In this document: positions 7,464 to 14,570 of the stretch, piece after piece
How positions within the stretch are numbered: position 1 is the stretch's first letter
Layout: each line of letters begins with the position of its first letter
Assembly (NCBI GenBank): GCA_034437695.1
Contig: DAOTTJ010000418.1
Location: 1 to 15,401, forward strand
DNA length: 15,401 bases
Source of the DNA: Paraktedonobacter sp034437695
GTDB taxonomy: Bacteria; Chloroflexota; Ktedonobacteria; Ktedonobacterales; Ktedonobacteraceae
Reading direction: 5' to 3'
Translations under genes and position numbers: made by a program
Notes under the pieces: generated by a model
Database searches by the model: none
What the model saw: the letters and a program-made list of their open reading frames with translations, nothing else
Told to the model about the DNA's origin: nothing

Positions 7464-7690
7464 CAGGGCTTTTCAATTCTGCTCAAGCCTGCGGCTTGCG
7501 CCCCACCCATAAACATGAAGGTAGAAGAGAGTGTCTCTGCACTCCTGTTTTGCCTCTGACAAAACAGGCAAAACAAAAGAAAAAGTGTATTGGGGAGACC
7601 CCAAGCCTCGGAAGGGCGGCCGCCCTCTGCACTCCTGCTTCACTTCATGTCTCTGTTGCGGGGCAAGCCCCGCTAAACGGGAAAGCCCTG
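7464..7690 (+). mobile_element. MITE-like palindromic element, copy B, with 10-bp direct flanking repeats
   Basis: The ends CAGGGCTTTTC (7464-7474) and GAAAGCCCTG (7681-7690) are inverted copies apart from one gap. GGCTGCGATG occurs directly outside both ends (7454-7463 and 7691-7700, 10/10), as expected of a target-site duplication. Inside are CATGAAG and CTTCATG in inverse orientation, a repeated CTCTGCACTCCTG (near 7544 and 7634), a TATTGGGGAGACCCCAAG segment (7589-7606) and the perfect palindrome GCGGGGCAAGCCCCGC (7658-7673). No transposase is encoded. The element ends 40 bases upstream of the GH57 start and so lies in that gene's upstream or leader region. Confidence 0.75.
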
Positions 7691-7772
7691 GGCTGCGATG
7701 CCTCGCGTGTACGCGATTAGTCTGTGTTCACTATAACTTAAAAGAATGCCTGAGACAAGCGCCTTTTAGGGA

Positions 7773-7800
7773 AGCGGAGGCTTTGCTCGTTGCCTCCGCT
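7773..7800. other. Perfect 9-bp stem-loop in the region between GH57 and SGNH genes
   Basis: AGCGGAGGC (7773-7781) pairs with GCCTCCGCT (7792-7800) around a 10-base loop. It lies between divergent genes, so a terminator role is unlikely; it may be a small dispersed hairpin. Elsewhere in 7701-7979 I see only a palindrome TGCCATATGGCA (7904-7915) and a possible -10 TATACT (7941-7946) with no good -35. Confidence 0.4.
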
Positions 7801-7979
7801 GGTGTGAGAGAAATGCATGTCTATATATATTTTGTGGCTTGATACATACTGGTAGTGCTCGATAAAGTAAACCTGGTAAAAAGCATTCTACTGGTGATGT
7901 TTCTGCCATATGGCATGCCTATTGAATGTATTGCTTGTTTTATACTATGCAATGATTTAGATATGTTGGGAGGCTCAGG

Positions 7980-8816
7980 ATGTACAGGAAGGTCTCGCAT
8001 GTTTGGCGCATTAGCGCGTCTTTTATGGTTGTTTGTGCGCTGATGTTGATCTATGTGCCGGAGGCGTGGGCGGTTGCGCGTGCTGTGTCTCCGGCGCTGG
8101 TTGGTCCAGGGGCGTACTATTTGGCGCTAGGCGATTCGCTGGCCTTTGGTTTTCAGCCCGACCTGGATTTTACGCACGGGTACGCGAACGATCTGTATAG
8201 CGACCTTAAAGGGCATGGTGTCGGCCACTACGCCAATCTGGCCTGTCCGGGGGAGACGACAGTCACCATGATCGGTGGAGGTTGTCCTTACCCGTTGCTG
8301 CGTAAATCCGTCTATCTGGGACCGCAACTGACCGCTGCGGTCAACTATCTGCACAGCCACGTGGGCCAGGTCAGTCCGGTCACCCTGGACATTGGGGCCA
8401 ACGACCTGATCCCCGACCTTGACAGTAAGAGTTGCACGCTCGGTGCGGGCTGGTCGAGCGACCTGGCGGCCGTCGATGATAACCTGACCCACGTGATCCT
8501 GCCGCAGTTGGTCGCGGCCTTGACGGTTGGTGGCAAAGTGACCGGTGACCTGTTGCTGATGGATTACTACGATCCGTACCAGAACCTCTGCCCGAATACT
8601 GTCAACTTTATTCGGCAGCTCAACGCGCACCTGGAGCGGGATGCTGCGGGTCTGGCGACCTTTGTCGATATTTTTCCAGCCTTTGGGGGCGCGACCACAC
8701 CCGATCCTGAGACGTGTAGTTATACCTGGATGTGCAGCCTCTTTAAAGATATCCATGCGCAGGATACCGGCTATAGTGCGATGGCGAGCGCTTTTGAGCG
8801 TGCGGCTGGTTATTAG
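7980..8816 (+). CDS. Secreted SGNH/GDSL-family hydrolase
   Basis: The 278-residue protein starts with a basic N-terminus and hydrophobic core (about 11-26). Signal-peptide cleavage is likely after AWA at 31 or ARA at 35. GDSLAFGF at 51-58 is SGNH block I with predicted nucleophile Ser53. NLACPGE at 86-92 fits block II. GANDLIP at 139-145 is block III with Asn141. KDIHAQDTGY at 256-265 supplies the C-terminal Asp257/His259 pair. Six cysteines (89, 102, 152, 204, 246, 252) in the exported part could form three disulfides. GGGAGG lies 8-9 bases before the ATG. SGNH enzymes cleave ester bonds in lipids, acetylated sugars and similar substrates; the substrate here is unknown. Acetyl or methyl esters of plant polysaccharide would suit the neighbouring lyase but this is a guess. 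It is the first gene of the plus-strand half. Confidence 0.88.
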   Translation: MYRKVSHVWRISASFMVVCALMLIYVPEAWAVARAVSPALVGPGAYYLALGDSLAFGFQPDLDFTHGYANDLYSDLKGHGVGHYANLACPGETTVTMIGGGCPYPLLRKSVYLGPQLTAAVNYLHSHVGQVSPVTLDIGANDLIPDLDSKSCTLGAGWSSDLAAVDDNLTHVILPQLVAALTVGGKVTGDLLLMDYYDPYQNLCPNTVNFIRQLNAHLERDAAGLATFVDIFPAFGGATTPDPETCSYTWMCSLFKDIHAQDTGYSAMASAFERAAGY

Positions 8817-8840
8817 CCTTGACCAGGTAAAGTAAAGGTA

Positions 8841-8884
8841 CAAGACGTTTTTCAGGCGTATGCATGCGCCTGAAAAACGTCTTG
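8841..8884. terminator. Perfect 18-bp stem-loop after SGNH hydrolase gene
   Basis: CAAGACGTTTTTCAGGCG (8841-8858) pairs without mismatch with CGCCTGAAAAACGTCTTG (8867-8884) over an 8-base loop TATGCATG. It starts 24 bases past the stop codon. The following TTGTATC is only weakly T-rich, so termination is likely from position but not textbook. It also shields gatB from readthrough. Confidence 0.7.
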
Positions 8885-8912
8885 TTGTATCACTGCCAAG
8901 TCGGGCTATCAG

Positions 8913-9142
8913 CAGGGTTATTTCATGCTTCGCAGCGACCCCCACCCATAAGCATGAAGGTAGCAGAGAGGTGCTCTCTGCACTCCTGTTTTGCATGTTT
9001 TGTCGCCGGCAAAACACACAAAACACGAGAAAGAGTGTATTGGGGAGACCCCCAAGCCCCGGCAGAGGGAGGTAGCCCTCTGCACTCCTGCTACCTTCAT
9101 GTCTATAGGGAGGGGCCACACGCCAGGCATGAAATAGCCCTG
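8913..9142 (+). mobile_element. MITE-like palindromic element, copy C, with 10-bp direct flanking repeats
   Basis: CAGGGTTATTTCATGC (8913-8928) and GCATGAAATAGCCCTG (9127-9142) are inverted ends matching at 15 of 16 bases. A second, inner inverted pair CATGAAGGTAGCAG (8953-8966) and CTGCTACCTTCATG (9088-9101) is perfect. GGGCTATCAG (8903-8912) and GGGCTACCAG (9143-9152) lie directly outside the ends, 9/10 matching, like a target-site duplication. The core is clearly homologous to copy B, while the outer 30 or so bases differ. The direct repeat CTCTGCACTCCTG occurs at 8977-8989 and 9078-9090. No transposase is present. The gatB promoter begins 20 bases beyond the element. Confidence 0.78.
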
Positions 9143-9161
9143 GGGCTACCAGGGTTTCCCA

Positions 9162-9190
9162 TTGACGGATGGACACGAAACCGCTAGACT
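9162..9190 (+). promoter_or_regulatory. Sigma70-like promoter of gatB
   Basis: The -35 TTGACG (9162-9167) and -10 TAGACT (9185-9190) are separated by 17 bases, 62 bases upstream of the gatB ATG. Predicted transcription start is near 9197. Confidence 0.6.
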
Positions 9191-9251
9191 AACACACATC
9201 ATGCTAAAGCTAGAAAATGCTTCATTGAATATAGATGAGAGGTAGGAAAGA

Positions 9252-10730
9252 ATGGCAACCGATACCCTCGTTGGGAACGATTTTGAGGTTGTGATTGGTC
9301 TGGAAGTTCATTCGCAACTATTGACACATAGCAAAATGTTTTGTTCGTGTAGCACCGACTATGCTAATGCTGCGCCGAATACGCATGTCTGCCCCGTATG
9401 TATGGGTATGCCTGGAGTCATGCCTGTGATCAACCGTCAGGCGGTGGCCTATACGGTGATGACCGCCCTGGCGCTCAACTGTTCTATTCCAGAATATTCT
9501 AAGTTTGACCGCAAGAATTATCCCTATCCTGATCTAATGAAGGGTTATCAGATTTCGCAATACGATATTCCGTTGAGCAAAGACGGATATCTGATGATCG
9601 AGCACAACGGGCAGAGCAAGCGTGTGGGTATCACGCGTGTTCATCTGGAAGAAGACACGGCGCGGCTGCTGCATCACGAGGGATATAGTCTGGTGGACAT
9701 CAACCGTGCGGGGACGCCGTTGATGGAGATTGTCAGCGAGCCGGACATGCGTGATCCAGAAGAGGCGCGACTCTACATGCAGAAATTGCGCGAGATCCTT
9801 ATCTACCTGGGAGTCTCGTCGGGTCGGATGGAGGAGGGAAGTCTGCGCTGTGACGCCAACGTCTCGGTGCGTCCGCGGGGTCAGCAGGCTCTGGGAGTCA
9901 AGACAGAGATTAAAAACATGAACAGCTTTCGCGCCGTCGAGCGTGCGCTGGTCTATGAAGCGCAGCGTCAGATTGACGTTTTGCAGGCTGGGGGGACGAT
10001 CCATCAGGAGACGCGTGGTTGGGTTGAGGCCAGGGGCGTGACAGTTTCGCAACGCAGCAAAGAAGAGGCGCACGACTATCGCTACTTCCCTGAGCCGGAC
10101 CTGCCGCCGCTGGTCATCAGTCGAGTCTGGGTAGAGAACCTGCGTGCCAATCTAAACGAATTGCCTGATGCCCGCCGTCAGCGGTATATCAGCGAATTTG
10201 GCATTGCGCCCCTGGATGCCAACACCCTGACCGAAGACAAGGCTCTGGGCGACTACTTTGAGCAGGTTGTCGAGGTTTCGCAGGCCAGCGATCGGCGGGC
10301 GCGGGCGCGAGCTGCCAGCATCCTGGTGCTCAACGAAGTGGGTCGACTGTTAAAAGCTCATAATGTCGCCATTCAGGACAGTCGCCTGACGCCGAGGGCT
10401 GCTGCCGAACTGCTGGACCTGCTCGAAAAAGGGCGAATTACGGGCAAGCAATCGAAGGAAGTTATCGATGAAGCCTTTGTCACGGGTAAAATGCCGGAAG
10501 AGATAGTCAAAGAGAAGGGATTTGCCCCGCCGATCAGCGATACAGGCGCGTTGGAGCAGATAGTTGATCAGGTGATCGCGGCCAACCCCAAGATCGTAGC
10601 CGATTATCGCGCCGGCAAGGTCAACGCCGCCAAAGCGCTGATTGGACAGATCATGAAACAGACGCGTGGGCAGGCCCGAGCTGAGATCGTACAGCCGCTC
10701 CTGCTGGCCAGACTCGACCAGGGAGTCTGA
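9252..10730 (+). CDS. gatB: Aspartyl/glutamyl-tRNA(Asn/Gln) amidotransferase subunit B
   Basis: The 492-residue protein is the tRNA-binding kinase/amidotransferase subunit of GatCAB, which converts misacylated Glu-tRNA(Gln) or Asp-tRNA(Asn) to the amide form using ATP and ammonia from GatA. Hallmarks are VIGLEVHSQL at 14-23, zinc-ligand cysteines at 31, 33, 47 and 50, YPYPDLMKGYQISQYD near 96-111, HLEEDTARLLH, INRAGTPLMEIVSEPD and EIKNMNSF. The C-terminal helical GatB/Yqey tail follows. Length fits the family's roughly 480. AGGAAAGA immediately precedes the ATG. gatA and gatC are not in the window, so the subunits are either encoded elsewhere or beyond the edges. The gene has its own promoter and a downstream stem-loop, so it is probably a single transcription unit. 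Confidence 0.97.
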   Translation: MATDTLVGNDFEVVIGLEVHSQLLTHSKMFCSCSTDYANAAPNTHVCPVCMGMPGVMPVINRQAVAYTVMTALALNCSIPEYSKFDRKNYPYPDLMKGYQISQYDIPLSKDGYLMIEHNGQSKRVGITRVHLEEDTARLLHHEGYSLVDINRAGTPLMEIVSEPDMRDPEEARLYMQKLREILIYLGVSSGRMEEGSLRCDANVSVRPRGQQALGVKTEIKNMNSFRAVERALVYEAQRQIDVLQAGGTIHQETRGWVEARGVTVSQRSKEEAHDYRYFPEPDLPPLVISRVWVENLRANLNELPDARRQRYISEFGIAPLDANTLTEDKALGDYFEQVVEVSQASDRRARARAASILVLNEVGRLLKAHNVAIQDSRLTPRAAAELLDLLEKGRITGKQSKEVIDEAFVTGKMPEEIVKEKGFAPPISDTGALEQIVDQVIAANPKIVADYRAGKVNAAKALIGQIMKQTRGQARAEIVQPLLLARLDQGV

Positions 10731-10741
10731 TTTAGCCAGGA

Positions 10742-10795
10742 TGACACGCAAGAACCCCACCAGAACATTTGTATCCAGTGGGGTTCCTGTTGTGT
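10742..10795. terminator. Stem-loop shared by convergent gatB and acidic-protein genes
   Basis: GAACCCCAC (10752-10760) pairs with GTGGGGTTC (10778-10786), and outer GACAC (10743-10747) pairs with GTGTC (10791-10795). It lies 12 bases past the gatB stop and 13 before the end of the opposing gene, so it can serve both. T tracts are weak. Confidence 0.65.
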
Positions 10796-10807
10796 CGCGT
10801 ATGTACG

Positions 10808-11308
10808 TTAGAACGTGCGCCGTGTATTGGGGCGTTTCGGTTTATTCACAACCGGCTTAACCGGACGGACAGGTTTGGCCTTCTTGCGTCCGGCGGTGCG
10901 GCGACCTCCCCACTCCTCGCTGCCCTCTTCCTCCTCTTCCTCTTCCTCGTCGAAGAACTCATCCTCTTCCTGTTCATCCTCAAAGAACTCCTCGTCTTCT
11001 TCGGGGATGGCGGCGTCATCGCTGCCCTCCAGGACGATATTTGGCAGCTCGGTCTCATCGATTGCTTCCTCAGGCTCACTGACAGTCTCGACGGCGATGG
11101 GGCTGACGAGAGTTGCCCTGGGGCTATCCGAAGTGCTGCGCCCGGCTTTGCGGGTGGGAGCAACAGGCTCAATAATTTCTGGCTCGCTGGTCTCTGCCTC
11201 TTCCGGTTTAGGTCCGCCGATCACCCGTCGTCCAGCGGCAATATCCAGCCAGAATTGCGAATAGTAATGAGGTCGTTCAGAATCTTTTTCGCTGTCTTTC
11301 CGTGTCAT
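10808..11308 (-). CDS. Hypothetical low-complexity protein with acidic middle and basic tail
   Basis: I do not recognise this 166-residue protein. The only folded-looking part is near the N-terminus (residues about 13-35, HYYSQFWLDIAAGRRVIGG), rich in aromatics. Pro/Glu/Ser/Thr-rich sequence follows, then a block of almost uninterrupted Glu and Asp with paired Phe, then a basic Arg/Lys/Pro tail (about 135-166). The layout suggests an intrinsically disordered polyampholyte, perhaps binding a basic protein, RNA or metal; this is guesswork. It has no signal peptide or membrane segment. The ATG at 11308 is chosen because AAGGTGGAG lies just upstream; the frame stays open further upstream without a better site. 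A near-consensus promoter at 11441-11469 supports a real gene, as does frame preservation across the low-complexity stretch. Confidence 0.72.
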   Translation of the reverse strand: MTRKDSEKDSERPHYYSQFWLDIAAGRRVIGGPKPEEAETSEPEIIEPVAPTRKAGRSTSDSPRATLVSPIAVETVSEPEEAIDETELPNIVLEGSDDAAIPEEDEEFFEDEQEEDEFFDEEEEEEEEGSEEWGGRRTAGRKKAKPVRPVKPVVNKPKRPNTRRTF

Positions 11309-11440
11309 AACTCCACCTTTTTCCATGAGGCCGTTCTCAGGGCCATATAATCGTATGTGTCTTTGTTTCATCTGTTCGTTACGCTTTATTATAAAACGCG
11401 AGCGCAGGAAACAAAAGACATCGCTGGTAGCTTTACGGGT

Positions 11441-11469
11441 ATCATAAAAAGAAATGTAGTTGCTGTCAA
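11441..11469 (-). promoter_or_regulatory. Sigma70-like promoter of the acidic-protein gene
   Basis: On the minus strand a perfect -35 TTGACA (11469-11464) and -10 TATGAT (11446-11441) are 17 bases apart. Predicted start near 11434 gives a leader of about 125 bases. A second TATAAT at 11393-11388 has only a weak -35 (TTTTGT). Confidence 0.7.
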
Positions 11470-11556
11470 GGGATAGTGAAAGGGGCTTAGGGCCGCTTCC
11501 TGGAACGCTGGAAGGGTTGTCAATCACGCGGGTGCATGAAATTTTCTGTCGGAGTA

Positions 11557-11585
11557 TTGGCACATATTCCAAGCGCTCTTATAAT
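11557..11585 (+). promoter_or_regulatory. Sigma70-like promoter of dxs
   Basis: TTGGCA (11557-11562), a 17-base spacer and a consensus TATAAT (11580-11585). The predicted start near 11592 would give dxs a leader of roughly 245 bases, unusually long for this window. The promoter is divergent from that of the acidic-protein gene, 88 bases apart. Confidence 0.7.
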
Positions 11586-11647
11586 TAAGGGTAGAAGAAC
11601 TTAATGTTGTGGATCTTGTTTTATTCGGCAACTGTAGTTTGCCCGTT

Positions 11648-11694
11648 GAAACGTTCATTAGAGTGAGACCTTTTTTTCGTCTATGGAACGTTTC
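11648..11694 (+). other. Stem-loop in the dxs leader
   Basis: GAAACGTTC (11648-11656) pairs perfectly with GAACGTTTC (11686-11694). An inner AGAC/GTCT pair (11666-11669, 11679-11682) encloses a pyrimidine loop with seven T. A further ACCGGG/CCCGGT hairpin (11797-11811) lies just before the ribosome-binding site. No known riboswitch, including TPP, was recognised. Confidence 0.5.
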
Positions 11695-11826
11695 TAAAGA
11701 GGAAGGCTGACGTTCCTGGCGGTTCACCTGGTTTACCCTGAGCGGTTGCCAGTTAGCTGTAATCTCGGAAGAAGCTTTAAACGTAACCACATGTAGACCG
11801 GGAAGCCCGGTTCTGACTCAGTGATG

Positions 11827-11840
11827 GGAGGAAAGCATTG
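11827..11840 (+). promoter_or_regulatory. Ribosome-binding site fixing a TTG start for dxs
   Basis: GGGAGG lies 6-7 bases before TTG at 11838. No in-frame ATG occurs until codon 22, which would remove conserved N-terminal sequence, so TTG is the likely start. Confidence 0.8.
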
Positions 11841-13784
11841 GAGAGGATTCTCGATACTATTGACGGCCCTGAGCAGTTACGCGCCCTGACGTATGCTCAA
11901 ATGCAACAACTTGCTGAAGAGATTCGGCATGAAATTATTGAAACGGTTGCCGATCACGGTGGCCACCTGGCTCCTAATCTTGGTGTGGTGGAACTGACGA
12001 TGGCGCTTCACTACGCGTTTGACACGCCGCAAGATCTCCTGGTCTGGGATATCGGGCATCAGGCGTATGTTCACAAACTCCTGACGGGGAGGCGCGAGCG
12101 TTTTCACACGATTCGTCAGTTTGGCGGGCTTTCGGGCTATCTGCGGCGCGACGAGAGTCTCTACGATACCTTTGGGGCCAGCCACGCCAGTACATCTATC
12201 TCGGCGGCGTTGGGCATGGCGGCGGCGCGTGATCTGCATGGCGAAGAATTTAAAGTAGTGGCGATTATCGGCGATGGTGCGCTGACGGGTGGTATGGCTT
12301 TGGAAGCTATCAATAACGCGGGCAGTTTGAAGAAAAATTTAATTATCGTTTTGAATGATAATAATAAATCTATCTCAGATAATGTCGGTGCAATTCATCA
12401 CTATCTAGGGAAAGTGCGGCGTATGGAGACCTCGCGCAACTATCGGCTATTGCGCGACATGGCGAAAGGCTCGATCGAGCGTCTGCCGGTGGTTGGGGAT
12501 AAGGCGCGTGAAGCGGCTGGCCGTGCGGAGATAAGCTTTAAAAATTTTGTCATGCACAGCAAAAGTGGACTGATTTTTGAAGAGTTGGGTATCAAGTTCT
12601 TTGGGCCGTTTGACGGTCACAACCTGCCATTGATGGTCGACGTGTTTGAAAATATCAAACGTGTAGAGGGACCAGTCATGGTGCAGGTAGTGACGAAGAA
12701 GGGCAAAGGGTGGGACTTGGCGGAGAAGGATTCGACCAAGTGGCATGGTCCAGGCGCATTTGATTATGCGACCGGTGAAATCAAAAAGACCGTGGGCGAG
12801 CCGCCCAGCTATACCGAGGTCTTCGCCAACACGCTAGTCGAGATCGCCGAGCAGAACCCGGCGGTCGTTGGCATTACCGCGGCAATGGCCGAAGGGACAG
12901 GTCTGAAAAAGATGCATCAGCGGTTCCCTGATCGCTACTTCGACGTAGGTATTGCTGAGCAGCACGCGGTAACCTTTGCGGCAGGGATGGCCACAGGCGG
13001 AATTATCCCAGTCGTGGCGATCTACTCGACCTTTCTTCAGAGGGCCTATGACCAGGTGCTTCACGATGTCTGCTTGCAGGACCTGCACGTTGTGTTTGCG
13101 ATGGACCGTGCGGGGGTAGTCGGTGACGATGGTCCGACGCAGCATGGTCTGTTCGATATAGCTTTTCTGCGTATCCTGCCGGGCATGCGCTTGATGGCTC
13201 CCAAAGACGAGAACGAGCTGCGCCACATGCTCTACACGGCTGTCATGCTGGATGGTCCGGTTGGTCTGCGCTATCCGCGCGGCAAAGCGCGGGGAGTCGC
13301 GCTCGACAGCGAACTGCGCGTATTGGAGATTGGCAAAGCCGAGCTGCTCAGTCCAGCCGTGCCCGAAGAGGCCGAACAGCAGGACTGCGTAATCCTGGCC
13401 TACGGTTCGCCGGTTGAAAGCGCACAGCAGGCGGCCAGTGAGCTGGAAGAAGAAGGGATTCGTGCGGCAGTCGTCAACGCACGCTGGGCCAAGCCGCTCG
13501 ACGAAGAACTGATCCTGCGTCTGGCCAGAGGGACTGGTCGGGTCGTGACGATCGAGGACCACGGAGTGGCCGGTGGATTTGGGAGCGCAGTGATGGAACT
13601 ATTGGAGGCGCGTGGACTGCTGATGAACATCGACCTGCGTCTGATAGGTTATCCTGACCGTCCGATCGAACAGGGAGCGCCCTCGATCCTCAAGGAGCTT
13701 TACGGTCTTAACTCGTCGCATATCAAAGACGTGATCCGCGACATGATAGGCAGCGGCAGCCGGGACTACAAGCTGGCGCACTAG
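11838..13784 (+). CDS. dxs: 1-deoxy-D-xylulose-5-phosphate synthase
   Basis: The 648-residue protein condenses pyruvate and glyceraldehyde 3-phosphate using thiamine diphosphate, the first step of the MEP isoprenoid pathway, in the cytoplasm. The N-terminal domain has DIGHQAYVHKLLTGR (71-85), SHASTSISAALGMA (115-128) and the TPP/Mg motif GDGALTGG (145-152) ending in NDNN (173-176). The central domain carries Glu374 in GIAEQHAVTF, which activates the thiazolium cofactor. DRAGVVGDDGPTQHG (423-437) and RYPRG further on are also DXS features. A transketolase C-terminal domain completes it. Length agrees with the usual 620-650. NDNN replaces the commoner NDND, and DDGPTQHG the commoner ADGPTHHG; both seem tolerable. 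It starts at TTG, and low initiation plus a long leader hint at post-transcriptional control. Confidence 0.97.
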   Translation: MERILDTIDGPEQLRALTYAQMQQLAEEIRHEIIETVADHGGHLAPNLGVVELTMALHYAFDTPQDLLVWDIGHQAYVHKLLTGRRERFHTIRQFGGLSGYLRRDESLYDTFGASHASTSISAALGMAAARDLHGEEFKVVAIIGDGALTGGMALEAINNAGSLKKNLIIVLNDNNKSISDNVGAIHHYLGKVRRMETSRNYRLLRDMAKGSIERLPVVGDKAREAAGRAEISFKNFVMHSKSGLIFEELGIKFFGPFDGHNLPLMVDVFENIKRVEGPVMVQVVTKKGKGWDLAEKDSTKWHGPGAFDYATGEIKKTVGEPPSYTEVFANTLVEIAEQNPAVVGITAAMAEGTGLKKMHQRFPDRYFDVGIAEQHAVTFAAGMATGGIIPVVAIYSTFLQRAYDQVLHDVCLQDLHVVFAMDRAGVVGDDGPTQHGLFDIAFLRILPGMRLMAPKDENELRHMLYTAVMLDGPVGLRYPRGKARGVALDSELRVLEIGKAELLSPAVPEEAEQQDCVILAYGSPVESAQQAASELEEEGIRAAVVNARWAKPLDEELILRLARGTGRVVTIEDHGVAGGFGSAVMELLEARGLLMNIDLRLIGYPDRPIEQGAPSILKELYGLNSSHIKDVIRDMIGSGSRDYKLAH

Positions 13785-13807
13785 CAGTCAGTAAAGAGTG
13801 GTAAAAG

Positions 13808-13847
13808 AGCGGACCGGGTATCAGCAGATAGATGTATCTGGTCCGCT
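13808..13847. terminator. Stem-loop between convergent dxs and ABC ATPase genes
   Basis: AGCGGACC (13808-13815) pairs with GGTCCGCT (13840-13847), with a nested AGATA-GATG-TATCT hairpin. On the minus strand it is followed by CTTTTACC, giving a short T tract that suits the ABC ATPase gene; it also lies 23 bases past the dxs stop. Confidence 0.7.
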
Positions 13848-13880
13848 TGGATTGGTGGGTAGAGCGTGTGAGGAGGGGGA

Positions 13881-14564
13881 TTAGGAAGCGACGATCTTGC
13901 CATCGCGCATACGTACAATGCGATCTGCTATCTGCCCGACCTCGGGGGCGTGCGTCACAATGACCAGTGTCTGGCGCAGATCGCGATTAAAGCGGCAGAG
14001 CAGGTCCATCACCTCGGTTGCAGCTTCACTGTCAAGGTTGCCGGTTGGTTCATCGGCCCAGACGATCGCCGGATTATTGGTCAGAGCGCGAGCGATAGCC
14101 ACACGTTGTCGCTGACCGCCGGAGAGTTCGGCTGGACGGTGACGAGCGCGTGCGGCCAGACCGACGCGATCAAGCAACTCAAGGGCGCGACCGCGAGCCT
14201 TCTTGGGAGAGACCTTCGAGACCAGCATAGGTAGCTCAACATTTTCGACCGCGCTGAGCATCGGTAAGAGATTAAAGTCCTGAAAGATAAAGCCCATATG
14301 GAGGGCGCGATAGGTAGTGCGCTCATTATCGCTCAGATCGCGCAGATTATCGCCCTGGATAAGAATATCGCCCTCATCGATCGTATCCAGACCGGCCAGG
14401 CAATTGAGCAGCGTCGTCTTCCCACAGCCGCTCGGCCCCATAATCGCCACCATCTCGCCGGGAGCAACATTCATATCGATATCCTGGAGCGCGGAGACGC
14501 GCAGTTGCCCGCTGCGGTAAACTTTTTTCACATGTTGCGCTTGAATGATTGGTTGTATCTGCAT
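13881..14564 (-). CDS. ABC transporter ATP-binding protein, LolD/MacB type
   Basis: The 227-residue protein is an ATPase of the LolD/MacB/FtsE-like group, which drives extrusion or membrane-release permeases of the FtsX-like type. Motifs: Walker A GPSGCGKTT at 43-51, Q-loop Gln95 in FIFQDFNLLP, signature LSGGQ at 147-151, Walker B with Asp171-Glu172 in ADEPTGNLDSE, switch His205 in VTHAP. Length is typical. No FtsX-like permease is adjacent: dxs converges downstream and a kinase diverges upstream, so the partner is encoded elsewhere. The ATG at 14564 has no ribosome-binding site, but a strong promoter places the predicted transcription start at this ATG. Substrate unknown. Confidence 0.93.
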   Translation of the reverse strand: MQIQPIIQAQHVKKVYRSGQLRVSALQDIDMNVAPGEMVAIMGPSGCGKTTLLNCLAGLDTIDEGDILIQGDNLRDLSDNERTTYRALHMGFIFQDFNLLPMLSAVENVELPMLVSKVSPKKARGRALELLDRVGLAARARHRPAELSGGQRQRVAIARALTNNPAIVWADEPTGNLDSEAATEVMDLLCRFNRDLRQTLVIVTHAPEVGQIADRIVRMRDGKIVAS

Positions 14565-14570
14565 GGATGT

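Noticed and set aside
8127..9176. 349-codon open frame on the minus strand opposite the SGNH hydrolase and copy C
   Set aside because: The plus-strand SGNH frame has a ribosome-binding site, signal peptide and catalytic motifs. The opposing frame has no recognisable domain and runs through the repeat.
10815..11264. Plus-strand Ser-rich frame opposite the acidic protein
   Set aside because: Poly-Ser is simply the complement of the Glu-codon run. The minus-strand frame has the promoter and ribosome-binding site.
11586..11837. TPP riboswitch or T-box in the dxs leader
   Set aside because: The conserved TPP (CTGAGA, ACCTGA) and T-box (GGTGGNACCGCG-like) elements were looked for and not found.
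12834..13562. 242-codon minus-strand frame opposite dxs
   Set aside because: It overlaps the conserved central and C-terminal domains of dxs and has no recognisable motif.
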